DNA of 64,000 bases, taken from NCBI GenBank assembly GCA_029213005.1, contig JARGPI010000034.1:1-64000 (forward strand), written 5' to 3'. Below the pieces are notes generated by a model that worked only from the letters and a program-made list of their open reading frames with translations, made no database searches and was not told where the DNA came from. Shown piece by piece: positions 44,788 to 53,481 of this stretch (positions within the stretch are counted from its first letter, which is position 1; every line of letters begins with the position of its first letter). This stretch comes from Verrucomicrobiales bacterium. Its GTDB lineage: Bacteria > Verrucomicrobiota > Verrucomicrobiia > Verrucomicrobiales > DEV007. The translations under genes were made by a program, and so were the position numbers.

Positions 44788-45198
44788 CTATTCTGATTGT
44801 CGTCTAAGACGGTTCTCAATATACTCCTCGCACTCTTTCTCCTGCTTCTTATAAATTTCCATCAATTCTAGTTCCTTCAGGTTCGCGATCTGATGTTTTT
44901 TGTGACGTTTGACTAAATTGAGCCGAGCTAAAAAATATAAAGGCAGTCCAATTACAGCCGTTATTACTATCGCTAAAAGCAAAGAGTTCAGAATTTTCGA
45001 AGATCCGAATAAAAATACAAATCGTGCAGTAATGATGACCATCGCAACCGCAGCGACTTTCAAGCAGAATGACTTTAATTTACGGATTCTGTCTGATAAT
45101 GGTCTTTCGGGATGAATTTCCGGTTTGAAAAGGCGACGGTGGTTACTGTAAAATTCTTCTTCGAATTTTTTTCTGAGAGTGTCTTCGTCTGGACTCAT
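44788..45198 (-). CDS. Small two-helix membrane protein of unknown function
   Basis: 136 residues: a charged N-terminal segment (about 1-42), two transmembrane helices (about 45-68 and 72-92), then a Lys/Glu-rich C-terminal helix (LKELELMEIYKKQEKECEEYIENRLRR). Its start overlaps the end of the phosphoesterase reading frame by ATGA, so it was translated with that gene. AT-rich relative to its neighbours (visible codon bias to A/T endings), together with the phosphoesterase; possibly acquired together. Confidence 0.65.
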   Translation of the reverse strand: MSPDEDTLRKKFEEEFYSNHRRLFKPEIHPERPLSDRIRKLKSFCLKVAAVAMVIITARFVFLFGSSKILNSLLLAIVITAVIGLPLYFLARLNLVKRHKKHQIANLKELELMEIYKKQEKECEEYIENRLRRQSE

Positions 45199-45988
45199 CT
45201 TCTGGTACCTGGTGGAGTATTGTTTTTTCGGGCCTCGAATTCTTTCTCAAGGTCAATAGTGAAGTGAGGGTTGAACTCGGGGTTTGGGTCATCAATGTAT
45301 GATCTAGGGTTCGCCACAACACGTGTTTTGGCGATTCTATAGTTCTGGCTGTGGTGGATATGTCCGTGGATCCAAACCAAGGGGGAGAGTTCAGTGATAA
45401 GGGTATCGAGGTTGGATGCGTAGGCGCAGCTGACTGGGTCCAGCTTGAGCCGATCGGGAAGCGATTTCGACGAAGGTGCGTGGTGAGTGATTACGATAGA
45501 ACGATCCGGGTCGCCTTTAGAAATAAAGTCTCCTAACGACTTTAAGGTGGAAATGTGACGTGCCCGTGTATCCAAAGGGCGGAGTTTTCGATAGGTAGGG
45601 TTTTGGCAACCTTTTTGTAGTCGTTCATTTGCAACGCTTCTATTGATCCTGTTTGAATATCGCCGTGTAGGGCCATATCTGTCCATAGCGTCGCACCAAA
45701 GAATCTATATACCCCTATTTCTATTGACTCCTCTTCCAGAATTCTGACGTTTGAACCCTGTGTGGCAATTTTAAGCTTTTCAATGAGGCGGGGAAATTTG
45801 GCACCATAAAATTCATGGTTGCCTAAGATGTAAAGAACTGGCACCTCCGGGATTTCTTTTATAGCCCACTTTACGCCGTTAAGTTTGGTGTGGGTATCTC
45901 CAGCGAGGATCACTAGATCGGCACCGGTTTTCGGATATTGGAACTCGCCAAACTCAATATGAAGATCGCTAAGGATTTGAATCCGCAT
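45195..45988 (-). pseudogene. Metallophosphoesterase, interrupted by a one-base frameshift
   Basis: The first frame (45988 to about 45610) carries SDLHIEFGE, LAGDTH and GNHEFYG, the metal-site motifs of calcineurin-like phosphoesterases; the second frame (to 45195) carries THHAPSS, WIHGHIHHSQ, and ANPRSY. Neither frame alone has all motifs. Frame 1 reaches MNDYKKV and then runs to a false end (WIHGHVTFPP); adding one A to the five-A run (minus-strand complement of TTTTT at 45612-45616) joins it to CQNPTYRKLRPLDTRARHIST, the expected continuation. So either a recent pseudogene, programmed slippage, or a sequencing error. Product would be about 264 residues. Confidence 0.75.
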
Positions 45989-46041
45989 TTACTTTCTTTT
46001 AAAGAACTTAACCCTGTCTACTCGATTTAGTGACTTCAGAA

Positions 46042-46293
46042 TTATTGCCGAAAGTTCGATTCAACCCGTCCGGTTTCCTGCTTAGTCAGGGTCGCTTTCC
46101 CTACCTGCGAAAGCAGGACAAAAGTCACGATGCCGGCGAGAAGCGGACGCAGAATTCGCAGCCGCCATTCGCCGGAACTGGACCTGAGTTTTCCGCCGAG
46201 CATGGCGACTCGTTTCTTTTGCTCAAGCCACAGCAACACCTCACTCGCGATAGCGAGTTCGAAGACGAAAGCTGTGAGGATGAGGTTGATCAT
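46042..46293 (-). CDS. Small membrane protein following xylB
   Basis: 83 residues with two hydrophobic segments (about 2-22 and 50-68). The ATG follows the xylB stop directly (TAGATG), which argues for coupled translation. No family recognised. A plus-strand frame overlaps it but lacks protein-like composition. Confidence 0.5.
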   Translation of the reverse strand: MINLILTAFVFELAIASEVLLWLEQKKRVAMLGGKLRSSSGEWRLRILRPLLAGIVTFVLLSQVGKATLTKQETGRVESNFRQ

Positions 46294-47778
46294 CTAGAGA
46301 TAACCTGAATCCTTCAGCGTGGCTGTCAATGCGGTCTGAGTTTTCAACTTCCCGGCGTAACATTCGGCGTTTTCCAGGTCCGGTTCGCAGCGGGTCGTTT
46401 CGTCGAGCTCGACTAACCGGTCGCAAAGTTCTTCGTAGCTGCCTTCCCCGGCGGCGTGTGCTGCCTGAATCGCTCCCCCGAGAGAGGCTCCCTCGGCAGT
46501 GGCCAGTCCGACAACGGGAACGCCGAAAATATCGGCTGAAATCTGACGCCAGATCGCGCTTTTACTGCCGCCGCCGGTGAGGCGGATTTCGCCGGGTTTG
46601 AGGCCGAGCGCATCGAAACGGTTCAGGCCGTAGGCAAGGCCGAGAGTCGCGCCTTCCATTGCGGCGCGGGCGAGGTGGGCAGGGGTCGCATTGGGGCCGT
46701 TTAGGCCTTGTATGACGCTGTTGCCATTCGGCAAATTCGGGGTTCTCTCTCCGTTCAGATAGGGAAGAAAACTAACGCCATCAGCTCCCGCGGGAACGGA
46801 TCGGATTTGTTTCTCCAGCTCCGCGTGGTCCCAGCCGAACCAACCGCGAACCATCTCGGTAATCACGGTGACATTCATGGTGCAGACGAGGGGGAGCCAG
46901 TGGTCGGTGCTGTCACAGAAAGCGGCGATTTCCCCCCGCGGATCGATCACAGGTTGATCGGAGCAGCCGTAAAGCGTGCCGGAGGTTCCAAACGAGGCGG
47001 TGATGACCCCGGGTTTGATATTTCCCGTTCCGATCGCGCCCATCATGTTATCTCCGCCGCCGGCACTGATGATGACGTCTTTGCTTAAGCCCCATTTTTC
47101 GGCCAGTTCGGGACGCAGCGTTCCGTGGATTTCATTGGACGAACCGAGTTCCGGCAGCGCGTCACCGAGACGGGGATCGACGAAACCGATCAGATCGTCG
47201 TCCCACTCGCGGGTGCGGATGTTGAGCACTCCGCTTCCGGAGGCATCGCCGTATTCCATGCGTTTCACTCCCGTGAGATGGAAATTCAGGTAATCATGGG
47301 GGAGAAGAACGGAGGCAATCACTTCGAAATTCTCCTGCTCGTTTTGTTTGATCCAAAGGAGTTTAGGAATCGTGTAGCCCGCCATGATGGCGTTTCCTGT
47401 CTTTTCGATGAGGCCGCTGGTTCCTCCGAATTCGGCGGCGAACTGTTCGCATTGGTCGATGGTCGACGTGTCGCACCAGAGTTTCGCGGGGCGAATCACA
47501 TTGTCGTGGGCATCGAGGACGACGAGACCGTGCTGCTGGCCACTGATCCCGATTCCTTTGATTTGATCACGTTTGTCGCCGATTTGTTCAAGACAGCTCG
47601 CGATCGTTTCATCGACCGCATTGGTCCAGTCGCGGGGATGCTGTTCGAGGTGACCGGCAGGGAGTCCATCGATCAGGCTGTAGGATTTAGCGGCTTCCGC
47701 AATCAGTTTGCCCGATTCCAAATCCAGAACCACCGATTTGGTGCTCTGGGTTCCGCTGTCGATTCCAATGAAATACAT
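46294..47778 (-). CDS. xylB: Xylulokinase
   Basis: 494 residues from ATG 47778 (TTG 47784 is in frame). FGGY-family kinase phosphorylating D-xylulose to xylulose-5-phosphate, entering the pentose phosphate pathway. Blocks: FIGIDSGTQSTKSVVLD (phosphate 1), GISGQQHGLVVLDAHD (typical of xylulokinases), KLLWIKQNEQENFEVI, ASFGTSGTLYGCSD, PYLNGERTPNLPN, and RLTGGGSKSAIWRQISADI (adenosine site). xylA is not adjacent. Confidence 0.94.
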   Translation of the reverse strand: MYFIGIDSGTQSTKSVVLDLESGKLIAEAAKSYSLIDGLPAGHLEQHPRDWTNAVDETIASCLEQIGDKRDQIKGIGISGQQHGLVVLDAHDNVIRPAKLWCDTSTIDQCEQFAAEFGGTSGLIEKTGNAIMAGYTIPKLLWIKQNEQENFEVIASVLLPHDYLNFHLTGVKRMEYGDASGSGVLNIRTREWDDDLIGFVDPRLGDALPELGSSNEIHGTLRPELAEKWGLSKDVIISAGGGDNMMGAIGTGNIKPGVITASFGTSGTLYGCSDQPVIDPRGEIAAFCDSTDHWLPLVCTMNVTVITEMVRGWFGWDHAELEKQIRSVPAGADGVSFLPYLNGERTPNLPNGNSVIQGLNGPNATPAHLARAAMEGATLGLAYGLNRFDALGLKPGEIRLTGGGSKSAIWRQISADIFGVPVVGLATAEGASLGGAIQAAHAAGEGSYEELCDRLVELDETTRCEPDLENAECYAGKLKTQTALTATLKDSGYL

Positions 47779-48236
47779 GCCCAATTCGTAAAGTGAAACA
47801 GAACCCCGATCAAGCGTGGACTCTTCTTATCACTAGATATTCGAGCGCCGTTATTTGGGAGGAAAAGAAGTCGAAAGGGTGAGAGAAGCCTTTCCGGAGT
47901 TCCGGAGAACCCGGGGCTGAGGCTCCGGCCTGTTTTGTTGGAGGCTTTCAGGCTCGGGAGACGATTCTATTCTGATGGAGTCGCCTTGCTTAGGACCGGT
48001 ATATCCGGATCCAGTAGCTGACGATTCTTTGGGGCGGGTTGAATCCTAACGATTCTCAGTGCCAGAGCGAGTTAGCATCCCGGGAGGCTGTAGGCCTCTC
48101 ACACAAAAGACCGGGATTTCAATCCCGGGTAGGCAGAACAAAAAAACCACCCTGGAGGGGTGGCAGAAGGGTTCACTACACTCAATCCCGAGCGTTCTTC
48201 GGTGGAGACTTCCGCCTCCACCTGGAACGTTAATGT
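47779..48236. other. 458-base intergenic region with palindromic repeats
   Basis: No gene. It contains CCGGGATT/AATCCCGG (48111-48128), a nearby CATCCCGGGAGG, and an ACCCTGGAGGGGTGGCAGAA block (about 48147-48166) resembling the hairpin repeat at 58997-59051, plus GGAGAC/CCGCCTCC near 48202-48222. These look like degraded members of an intergenic repeat family. Confidence 0.55.
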
Positions 48237-48575
48237 CTAGCAACCGTAGACGTCTTCTTTTCCGAACTTTTTAGTCAGGAGATAATAGAACGCTCCGCGG
48301 TTCTTCTGCTTGAACTGAGCCATCTTTTCAGACACCTCAGCCAGGGCGGCTTCGTTAGCCTCATCATCGTCCATGAGCTTCAGTTTCTGCTCGAGAAACT
48401 TTTTCTGAACGCGCTTGATCTCACCTTTGTCGCTGGTTGCGACGAGAGATGAGTCAACGGAATCGTTTGCGATTCCAAGTCCTTTTACGACTTTTTCGAG
48501 AAGCTTCTCGTCCACGGTTTCACCGATTGATTCGAGTTGCTCTTTTGATTTACGAATATTCTCTTCTGCAGACAT
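48237..48575 (-). CDS. DUF2853 family protein
   Basis: 112 residues, all helical and charged. The pattern KGLGIANDSVDSSLVATSD, then VQKKFLEQKLKL, then GAFYYLLTKKFGK matches DUF2853, a small cytoplasmic family of unknown function found in Bacteroidetes, Proteobacteria and PVC bacteria. Stands alone, with its own upstream spacer to preA at 48700. Confidence 0.8.
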   Translation of the reverse strand: MSAEENIRKSKEQLESIGETVDEKLLEKVVKGLGIANDSVDSSLVATSDKGEIKRVQKKFLEQKLKLMDDDEANEAALAEVSEKMAQFKQKNRGAFYYLLTKKFGKEDVYGC

Positions 48576-48699
48576 AGTTGGTTGGTGTGATTTGATGTGA
48601 TCCGATGCAACGAAGTCACAAAATACGGTAGAGAAAGCGATTCCAAAATGCCAGTGAAATTACGGGGCAATTCGCGGAGAATGCTCTTACCCTCAACCT

Positions 48700-50016
48700 C
48701 TACGGATGGGGCGGGATCGGCTCCATCGTCCCGGCCTCAACTCCGGCCTGATATTCTGCCCAGGAGAGGCGTTCTTTACCGTTTTCCACATCGATCATGG
48801 TGATACAATGATCGACGGGGCAAACCAGTGAGCAAAGATTGCAACCCACGCAGTCTTCGTCGCGCACTTTGGGGACCGGTTTTCCGGGAAGGCGCCCGGG
48901 ACCTTCGCCGACGCCCAGCGCGGCAGGGTCTACCAGGTCGATGCACTGGTGAGCACCGTCCTCGCACGCGATATGACAAAGGTTGCAACCGATGCATTTG
49001 TCGTAATCGATTTGAGCGATCCTTGCGTAGTTGAGATTGAGATTTTCCCAATTCAAAATGTTGGGGAGGGCTCGTCCCCGGAGCTCTTCCACGGACTGCA
49101 TCCCTTTGGAATCGAGATAATCGGAAAGCCCTTCCGCCATGTCAGCGACGATGCGAAAACCTTTCTGCATCACGGCGGTGCAAACCTGCACGGAGGTCGA
49201 ACCGAGTGCGATAAATTCGGCGGCGTCACGCCAGGTATTAATACCGCCGATCCCCGATACGGGGAGATTGATCTGAGGATCGTTCGCAATGGTCTCAACC
49301 ATATTCAATGCGATCGGTTTGACGGCCGCGCCGCAATACCCACCATGACTGGACTGCCCGCCCACAGATGGCTCGGGACAGAAGGTGTCGAGGTTGACCT
49401 GGGTGATGGAATTGATCGTATTGATCAGGGAAATCGCATCGGCGCCACCGGCCTTGGCGGCTCTCCCCGGTTGGGCCACATCGGTGATGTTCGGCGTTAA
49501 TTTGATGATCACCGGAATCTCGGCGACCTCGGCGCACCACCCGGCGATCGTCTCGATTACGGCGGGATTTTGGCCTACAGCGGATCCCATCCCACGCTCG
49601 CACATCCCGTGAGGACAGCCGAAGTTACACTCGATCGCATCGGCTCCGGCATCTTCGGATCGTTTGATGAACTCGTGCCACTGTTCCCTCGTCTCGACCA
49701 TGAGAGAGGCGACAATGACCCGGTCCGGCCAGCGGTCTTTGACCTCGCGAATTTCCTTAAAATTGGTTTCCGGAGCGCGGTCGCTGATCAATTCGATGTT
49801 GTTGAACCCCACCATTCGCTGCCCGTTGAGCTGCAGAGCGGAGTAGCGCGACGATTGGTTCACAATCGCTTCCCCAATCGTTTTCCAGACCACGCCTCCC
49901 CATCCGGCTTCAAAAGCGCGATGGCACTGATAGGCCGAGTTTCCCGGAGGGCCCGAGGCAATCCAGAATGGATTCGGCGATTTGACGCCTGCGAAATTGA
50001 TCGATAAATCAGCCAT
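48700..50016 (-). CDS. preA: NAD-dependent dihydropyrimidine dehydrogenase subunit PreA
   Basis: 438 residues. FMN-binding dihydroorotate-dehydrogenase-like barrel (residues 1-310; NPFWIASGPPGNSAYQCHRAF, ECNFGCPHGMCERGMGSAVGQ in part, ISGIGGINTWRDAAEF) followed by two 4Fe-4S motifs, CIGCNLCHIAC and CVGCNLCSLVCPVDHC. With PreT it reduces uracil and thymine to dihydro forms using NADH. preT ends 26 bases upstream, same operon. No hydantoinase or beta-ureidopropionase gene, the usual next steps, lies nearby. Confidence 0.94.
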   Translation of the reverse strand: MADLSINFAGVKSPNPFWIASGPPGNSAYQCHRAFEAGWGGVVWKTIGEAIVNQSSRYSALQLNGQRMVGFNNIELISDRAPETNFKEIREVKDRWPDRVIVASLMVETREQWHEFIKRSEDAGADAIECNFGCPHGMCERGMGSAVGQNPAVIETIAGWCAEVAEIPVIIKLTPNITDVAQPGRAAKAGGADAISLINTINSITQVNLDTFCPEPSVGGQSSHGGYCGAAVKPIALNMVETIANDPQINLPVSGIGGINTWRDAAEFIALGSTSVQVCTAVMQKGFRIVADMAEGLSDYLDSKGMQSVEELRGRALPNILNWENLNLNYARIAQIDYDKCIGCNLCHIACEDGAHQCIDLVDPAALGVGEGPGRLPGKPVPKVRDEDCVGCNLCSLVCPVDHCITMIDVENGKERLSWAEYQAGVEAGTMEPIPPHP

Positions 50017-50042
50017 AAGATTGAAAAGAATAGAGAACTGAA

Positions 50043-51458
50043 TTACCCGGACACTCTAACCGGTTCATAAAACCCCGATCCGAACGGAGGCTCGATCCCA
50101 TAACGGGTGGTTTGGGCCGGCGGAGTCACCGCTTCGCCGGTAAAGGTTTGATGGAGGTGAAGCGCGGCCCGTTTTCCCTCGGCCACGGCATTTACAACCT
50201 CGGCGCCACCGTTCGCGGCGTCCCCTCCGGCATAGACGCCGGGAATCGAGGTTTCCTGTGTGAGCGGATCCACCTCGATTTTGCCGCCTGCACCGAGTTT
50301 CAGTTTCGGAAACCACTCCAGCAGTGTTTTCTCCATTTTGGTTTGGCCGAGCGCTTTAATCACGTGGTCGCAGTTCACGGTGAATTCGCTGCCTGTGATC
50401 GGTTGCGCATTTGAGTCCGTCTTCGCAAGCCTGATCCCGCTGACATGACCGTTGGTCTCCAGAATTTCCACCGGTGCGACCTGAAACATAAATTCGCAGC
50501 GTTCCGATTTAGCGAGGGCGTATTCAAAACCGTAGGCGGACATTTCCTCCTCGCTTCTGCGATAGAGGATGGTAGCTGACTCAGCCCCGAGCCGTTTTGC
50601 CTGGGAAACCGCATCAATCGCCGTGTTTCCGCAGCCTAACACGACCACGTTTTTTCCCAGTTTCACCGTTTCGAGCGGTTGGCTGTGGATTTCCGCAATA
50701 AAATCGATCGCATCGGCGACTTCGGGAAGGTCCTCACCGGGAATCGCGAGTCTGCGTCCCTGGCCGAGCCCAATTCCGAGAAAAACTGCGTCAAATTCCT
50801 GCAGGATTTTATCGACTGCAAGGTCAGTCCCGACTTCGATTCCGCAGCGGAACTCGACACCGAGCTTCTCGATCATTTCGACCTCGGCGAGACTGATCTC
50901 GGGTTTCATTTTGTAGTAGGCGATTCCGTAAGTGTTCAGTCCGCCGGGGTGCTCTTTTTTTTCAAACACCACCGCCTCGTGTCCAAGTCGGACCAGTTCT
51001 GCGGCACAACCCAGACTTGCGGGGCCTCCGCCGATCAGAGCGACTTTTTTACCCGATTTTAGCGGGGAAACGGCGACGACCTGTTCTCCTGTTTCGAGGA
51101 CCCGGTCGGTGGCGTAGCGTTGGAGTCGTCCGATATCGATCGGGTCGTGATCGCGATCTTCCAGAACGCAGGCTCCCTCGCAGAGCACTTTGGTAGGACA
51201 GACCCGGGCGCAGCTGTTGCCGAGAATATTCGCCGTTAGAATGGTGCGGGCGGCGCCTTTCACATTATCGTAGGCGATTTTTTTGATGAAACCCGGGATA
51301 TCGATTCCCGTCGGGCAGGCCATGATGCACGGAGCGTCGTAGCAGTAGAGGCAGCGATTAGCCTCCGTAACCGCCTCTTGCGAGGCAAACGCAGGTTTGA
51401 TTTCCTCCATCGCCTCACGGGCTTTGGCTTTTGGTAAGATAGGTTTCAGCTTCGACAT
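50043..51458 (-). CDS. preT: NAD-dependent dihydropyrimidine dehydrogenase subunit PreT
   Basis: 471 residues from ATG 51458 (frame open to 51527). GltD-like FAD/NAD flavoprotein: N-terminal Fe-S region CLYCYDAPCIMACPTGIDIPG and CARVCPTKVLCEGAC, FAD site KVALIGGGPASLGCAAEL, NAD site NVVVLGCGNTAIDAVSQA, and the end of the fold GVYAGGDAANGGAEVVNAVA. It passes electrons from NADH to PreA. Divergent from the hydrolase gene at 51557. Confidence 0.93.
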   Translation of the reverse strand: MSKLKPILPKAKAREAMEEIKPAFASQEAVTEANRCLYCYDAPCIMACPTGIDIPGFIKKIAYDNVKGAARTILTANILGNSCARVCPTKVLCEGACVLEDRDHDPIDIGRLQRYATDRVLETGEQVVAVSPLKSGKKVALIGGGPASLGCAAELVRLGHEAVVFEKKEHPGGLNTYGIAYYKMKPEISLAEVEMIEKLGVEFRCGIEVGTDLAVDKILQEFDAVFLGIGLGQGRRLAIPGEDLPEVADAIDFIAEIHSQPLETVKLGKNVVVLGCGNTAIDAVSQAKRLGAESATILYRRSEEEMSAYGFEYALAKSERCEFMFQVAPVEILETNGHVSGIRLAKTDSNAQPITGSEFTVNCDHVIKALGQTKMEKTLLEWFPKLKLGAGGKIEVDPLTQETSIPGVYAGGDAANGGAEVVNAVAEGKRAALHLHQTFTGEAVTPPAQTTRYGIEPPFGSGFYEPVRVSG

Positions 51459-51556
51459 GAAAAGATCCGCAAGGGACCATGTTAGCTGATAATCAAGGGT
51501 AAGGTCTAGGTCAAATATCCACGACAAAAAATGTGATCAATGTGATATTGAGACCG

Positions 51557-52447
51557 ATGAAGCGAGCGATTATTATTCTGGTTCTGGCTTTTGTGTCGGC
51601 ATCTGACTTTGTGCACGCTCAAAAAGTGGTTGCCGTAGAGTGGGCGACAAAATTCGCTTCGTCTCCCCCGAAGTTAAATGCGGAGCAACAGAAGTTAATG
51701 CCCATCATTCAATTCGGAGTTGCGACTTTGCCGGAGGCTAAGTTGATTTCGATGAGTGGAGCCGGAGCTTCTTTTTTGGGAATACCGGGTAATCAAGCTT
51801 CTTGGTTGCAAGAGCAATTGATATCTTATTATAAAGAGCTGGAAAATGACCCCGTTTTTAAGGGTTCACCTTCATCGTTGTCATATTGTCTCTCCGACAG
51901 GAAACCCACCCGTGGTCATGCAACGGTCTACCTGCCTGAAAATTTTTCGGAGGAAAGTCCCTGTATCCTGTTCCTCCACGGTTTCGGAGGAAGTTTTCAG
52001 TTTTATCTCCATTTCTTAAAAACGTGTTTCCCTGAATATTTGATAGTTTGCCCCGCGTATGGAATTTCAATGTCGCGGATCAGTTCGATCTATTTGGACG
52101 AGAGTTTGCAGGCGGTTGCTGAAAAAGTAGGTATTTCGATTGATAAACCCACATTAATCGGTCTATCGGCAGGTGGCGTCGGAGGTTTTAGGGAATTTGC
52201 AAATCATCCACAGAAGTACCGGCGCTTTGTGTGTTTAGCAGCTTTTCCATCTTCGAAAGTGGAGGGGGAAGTTGCTGTGATTGCGGGAGGCGAAGAATAC
52301 TTCGTCAAGGATGGGACCTTGGAGCAAAACTCTAAGATGTTTCTTAGTGATGGGGAAATAAATATTATCCCGGAAGCCGACCATTTTTTTCTCCTTTCCC
52401 ACCCAGATCAAACTCGAAAGATATTGCGACGAATTCTCTTGAATTAG
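51557..52447 (+). CDS. Secreted alpha/beta hydrolase-fold protein
   Basis: 296 residues from ATG 51557 (frame open from 51533). Signal peptide AIIILVLAFVSASDFVHA. Hydrolase signs: oxyanion-hole HGFGG after CILFL, nucleophile S in GLSAGGVGG, and a C-terminal H in PEADHFFLLSH. The acid is likely in the segment after VAVIAGGEEYF but is not clear. About 110 residues precede the hydrolase core without similarity I recognise. Substrate unknown; esterase or peptidase are both possible. Confidence 0.75.
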   Translation: MKRAIIILVLAFVSASDFVHAQKVVAVEWATKFASSPPKLNAEQQKLMPIIQFGVATLPEAKLISMSGAGASFLGIPGNQASWLQEQLISYYKELENDPVFKGSPSSLSYCLSDRKPTRGHATVYLPENFSEESPCILFLHGFGGSFQFYLHFLKTCFPEYLIVCPAYGISMSRISSIYLDESLQAVAEKVGISIDKPTLIGLSAGGVGGFREFANHPQKYRRFVCLAAFPSSKVEGEVAVIAGGEEYFVKDGTLEQNSKMFLSDGEINIIPEADHFFLLSHPDQTRKILRRILLN

Positions 52448-52500
52448 CGTGACATTAAAGGCCTGTAAGCAAATCTATAGAGTGTTTGAGCAAATCTTCT

Positions 52501-52580
52501 GTAGAACAGTTTTTTAAACTGTTTGCGGTGGATGAGCCATTGACCAAGTTTTGATCAAACCGTTTGAAAAACTGTTCTAC
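52501..52580. repeat. REP pair on the 3' side of the RAYT gene
   Basis: Perfect 14-base outer arms GTAGAACAGTTTTT (52501-52514) and AAAAACTGTTCTAC (52567-52580). The left half with its own small hairpin (52501-52524) is the exact reverse complement of 53378-53401, and the right half is shared with 53428-53455. Confidence 0.85.
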
Positions 52581-52590
52581 GTTATCTGGT

Positions 52591-53295
52591 TCACGTCTTG
52601 CTGGCTTCGTCGAATTTCCAGCCGAGGGTTTCCCATTCAGGTTTGACCCATTTGGAATATTCAGTGCCACCCAAGTTTGCTTTGGTCGGATTATTCCCTA
52701 TGTACTGCAAACAACGCCACAAATGTTGCGGGTCTCTCACAATTCGGTTGTAACTTTCGGTCATCCAGAGATTCCCTTCGCGACTTGTTCTCCGATTTAT
52801 TTCCATTGCGGAGTGGCGTTTCCAGCTTTGTAAAAGTTTAGAGAGGGCCCATCCAGCCAATGGCCGAACTAGCAAATGCACGTGGTTCGGCATGATTACC
52901 CAAGCCCCAATTTCATGGCGGGGAGTTATATCGGGATTTGACTGAGAATCATCGAAAAATTGAAATGTTTTGATCAATGAATCGCGGTTGGCAGGGTCTC
53001 TCAACACGCAGTGCCCAAATCCCATATCAAGCCATTTCTCTATCTGCATCGCTGTCAGCCGGGAAATTTCCTCTTGCTGCTCCGGTGTGTGTGGCTCCGG
53101 ATTTGATGAGATCCATTCTTCCCGAATATCTTTCAGTTCTTTCTGTTTCCCAGCAGGTATGGAATCGCCAAGGCGAAACGTCACAAAATATGTCGCTCCC
53201 GCCTGACGCCAATGAGGCAAATTGCGTCCCGATATATCGATGTCTACATCAGGACGTAAACCCTGAAAATTCGGGGGTGGATCAAGGTGAAACAT
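52591..53295 (-). CDS. rayT: REP-associated tyrosine transposase (RAYT, Y1_Tnp family)
   Basis: 234 residues. Entry motif GRNLPHWRQAGATYFVTFRLGDSIP (partial: LPHWRQAGATYFVTFRL) is the standard RAYT start; the HUH pair is HVH at residues 138-140 (MPNHVHLLV) and the catalytic tyrosine is Y182 (ESYNRIVRD). The C-terminal IGNNPTKANL is conserved. RAYTs nick single-stranded REP hairpins and are thought to spread REP sequences. Matching REP pairs flank the gene. Confidence 0.92.
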   Translation of the reverse strand: MFHLDPPPNFQGLRPDVDIDISGRNLPHWRQAGATYFVTFRLGDSIPAGKQKELKDIREEWISSNPEPHTPEQQEEISRLTAMQIEKWLDMGFGHCVLRDPANRDSLIKTFQFFDDSQSNPDITPRHEIGAWVIMPNHVHLLVRPLAGWALSKLLQSWKRHSAMEINRRTSREGNLWMTESYNRIVRDPQHLWRCLQYIGNNPTKANLGGTEYSKWVKPEWETLGWKFDEASKT

Positions 53296-53377
53296 ACGCG
53301 ATCTAGACGAATCATGAGGAGACTTTTATCGAACAGGCTCCAACCGATGGCCAGGACGGGTGCTCATGGCTTGTGGA

Positions 53378-53455
53378 AAACAGTTTAAAAAACTGTTCTA
53401 CGGCTGATATGGCGTAGCGGAAAAAGCAGAACCATTTTTCAAACGGTTTGATCAA
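53378..53455. repeat. REP pair on the 5' side of the RAYT gene
   Basis: Contains AAACAGTTTAAAAAACTGTT plus CTAC (53378-53401), identical in reverse complement to 52501-52524, and AGAACCATTTTTCAAACGGT plus TTGATCAA (53428-53455), differing at two positions from the reverse complement of the matching left-hand module. Confidence 0.85.
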
Positions 53456-53481
53456 CCCCGGCACACACGCTCCGCTTCTCT

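Larger units (their letters stand above)
52501..53455 (-). mobile_element. REPtron-like unit: RAYT gene with REP pairs on both sides
   Basis: The Y1 transposase gene (52591-53295) is bracketed by two-REP blocks. The same two REP modules occur on both sides: one 24-base module identical between 52501-52524 and 53378-53401 in inverted orientation, and one of about 28 bases, slightly diverged, at 52553-52580 and 53428-53455. This is the arrangement described for REP-associated tyrosine transposases in other bacteria. Mobility of the whole unit is not shown here. Confidence 0.75.

Noticed and set aside
46030..46308. Plus-strand frame opposite the small membrane protein after xylB
   Set aside because: It has no hydrophobic or domain pattern, and the minus-strand frame is positioned directly after the xylB stop.
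48039..48274. Plus- and minus-strand frames of 64-71 codons in the repeat-rich spacer before DUF2853
   Set aside because: They run through palindromic repeats and overlap each other in several frames; such frames arise from repeat sequence.
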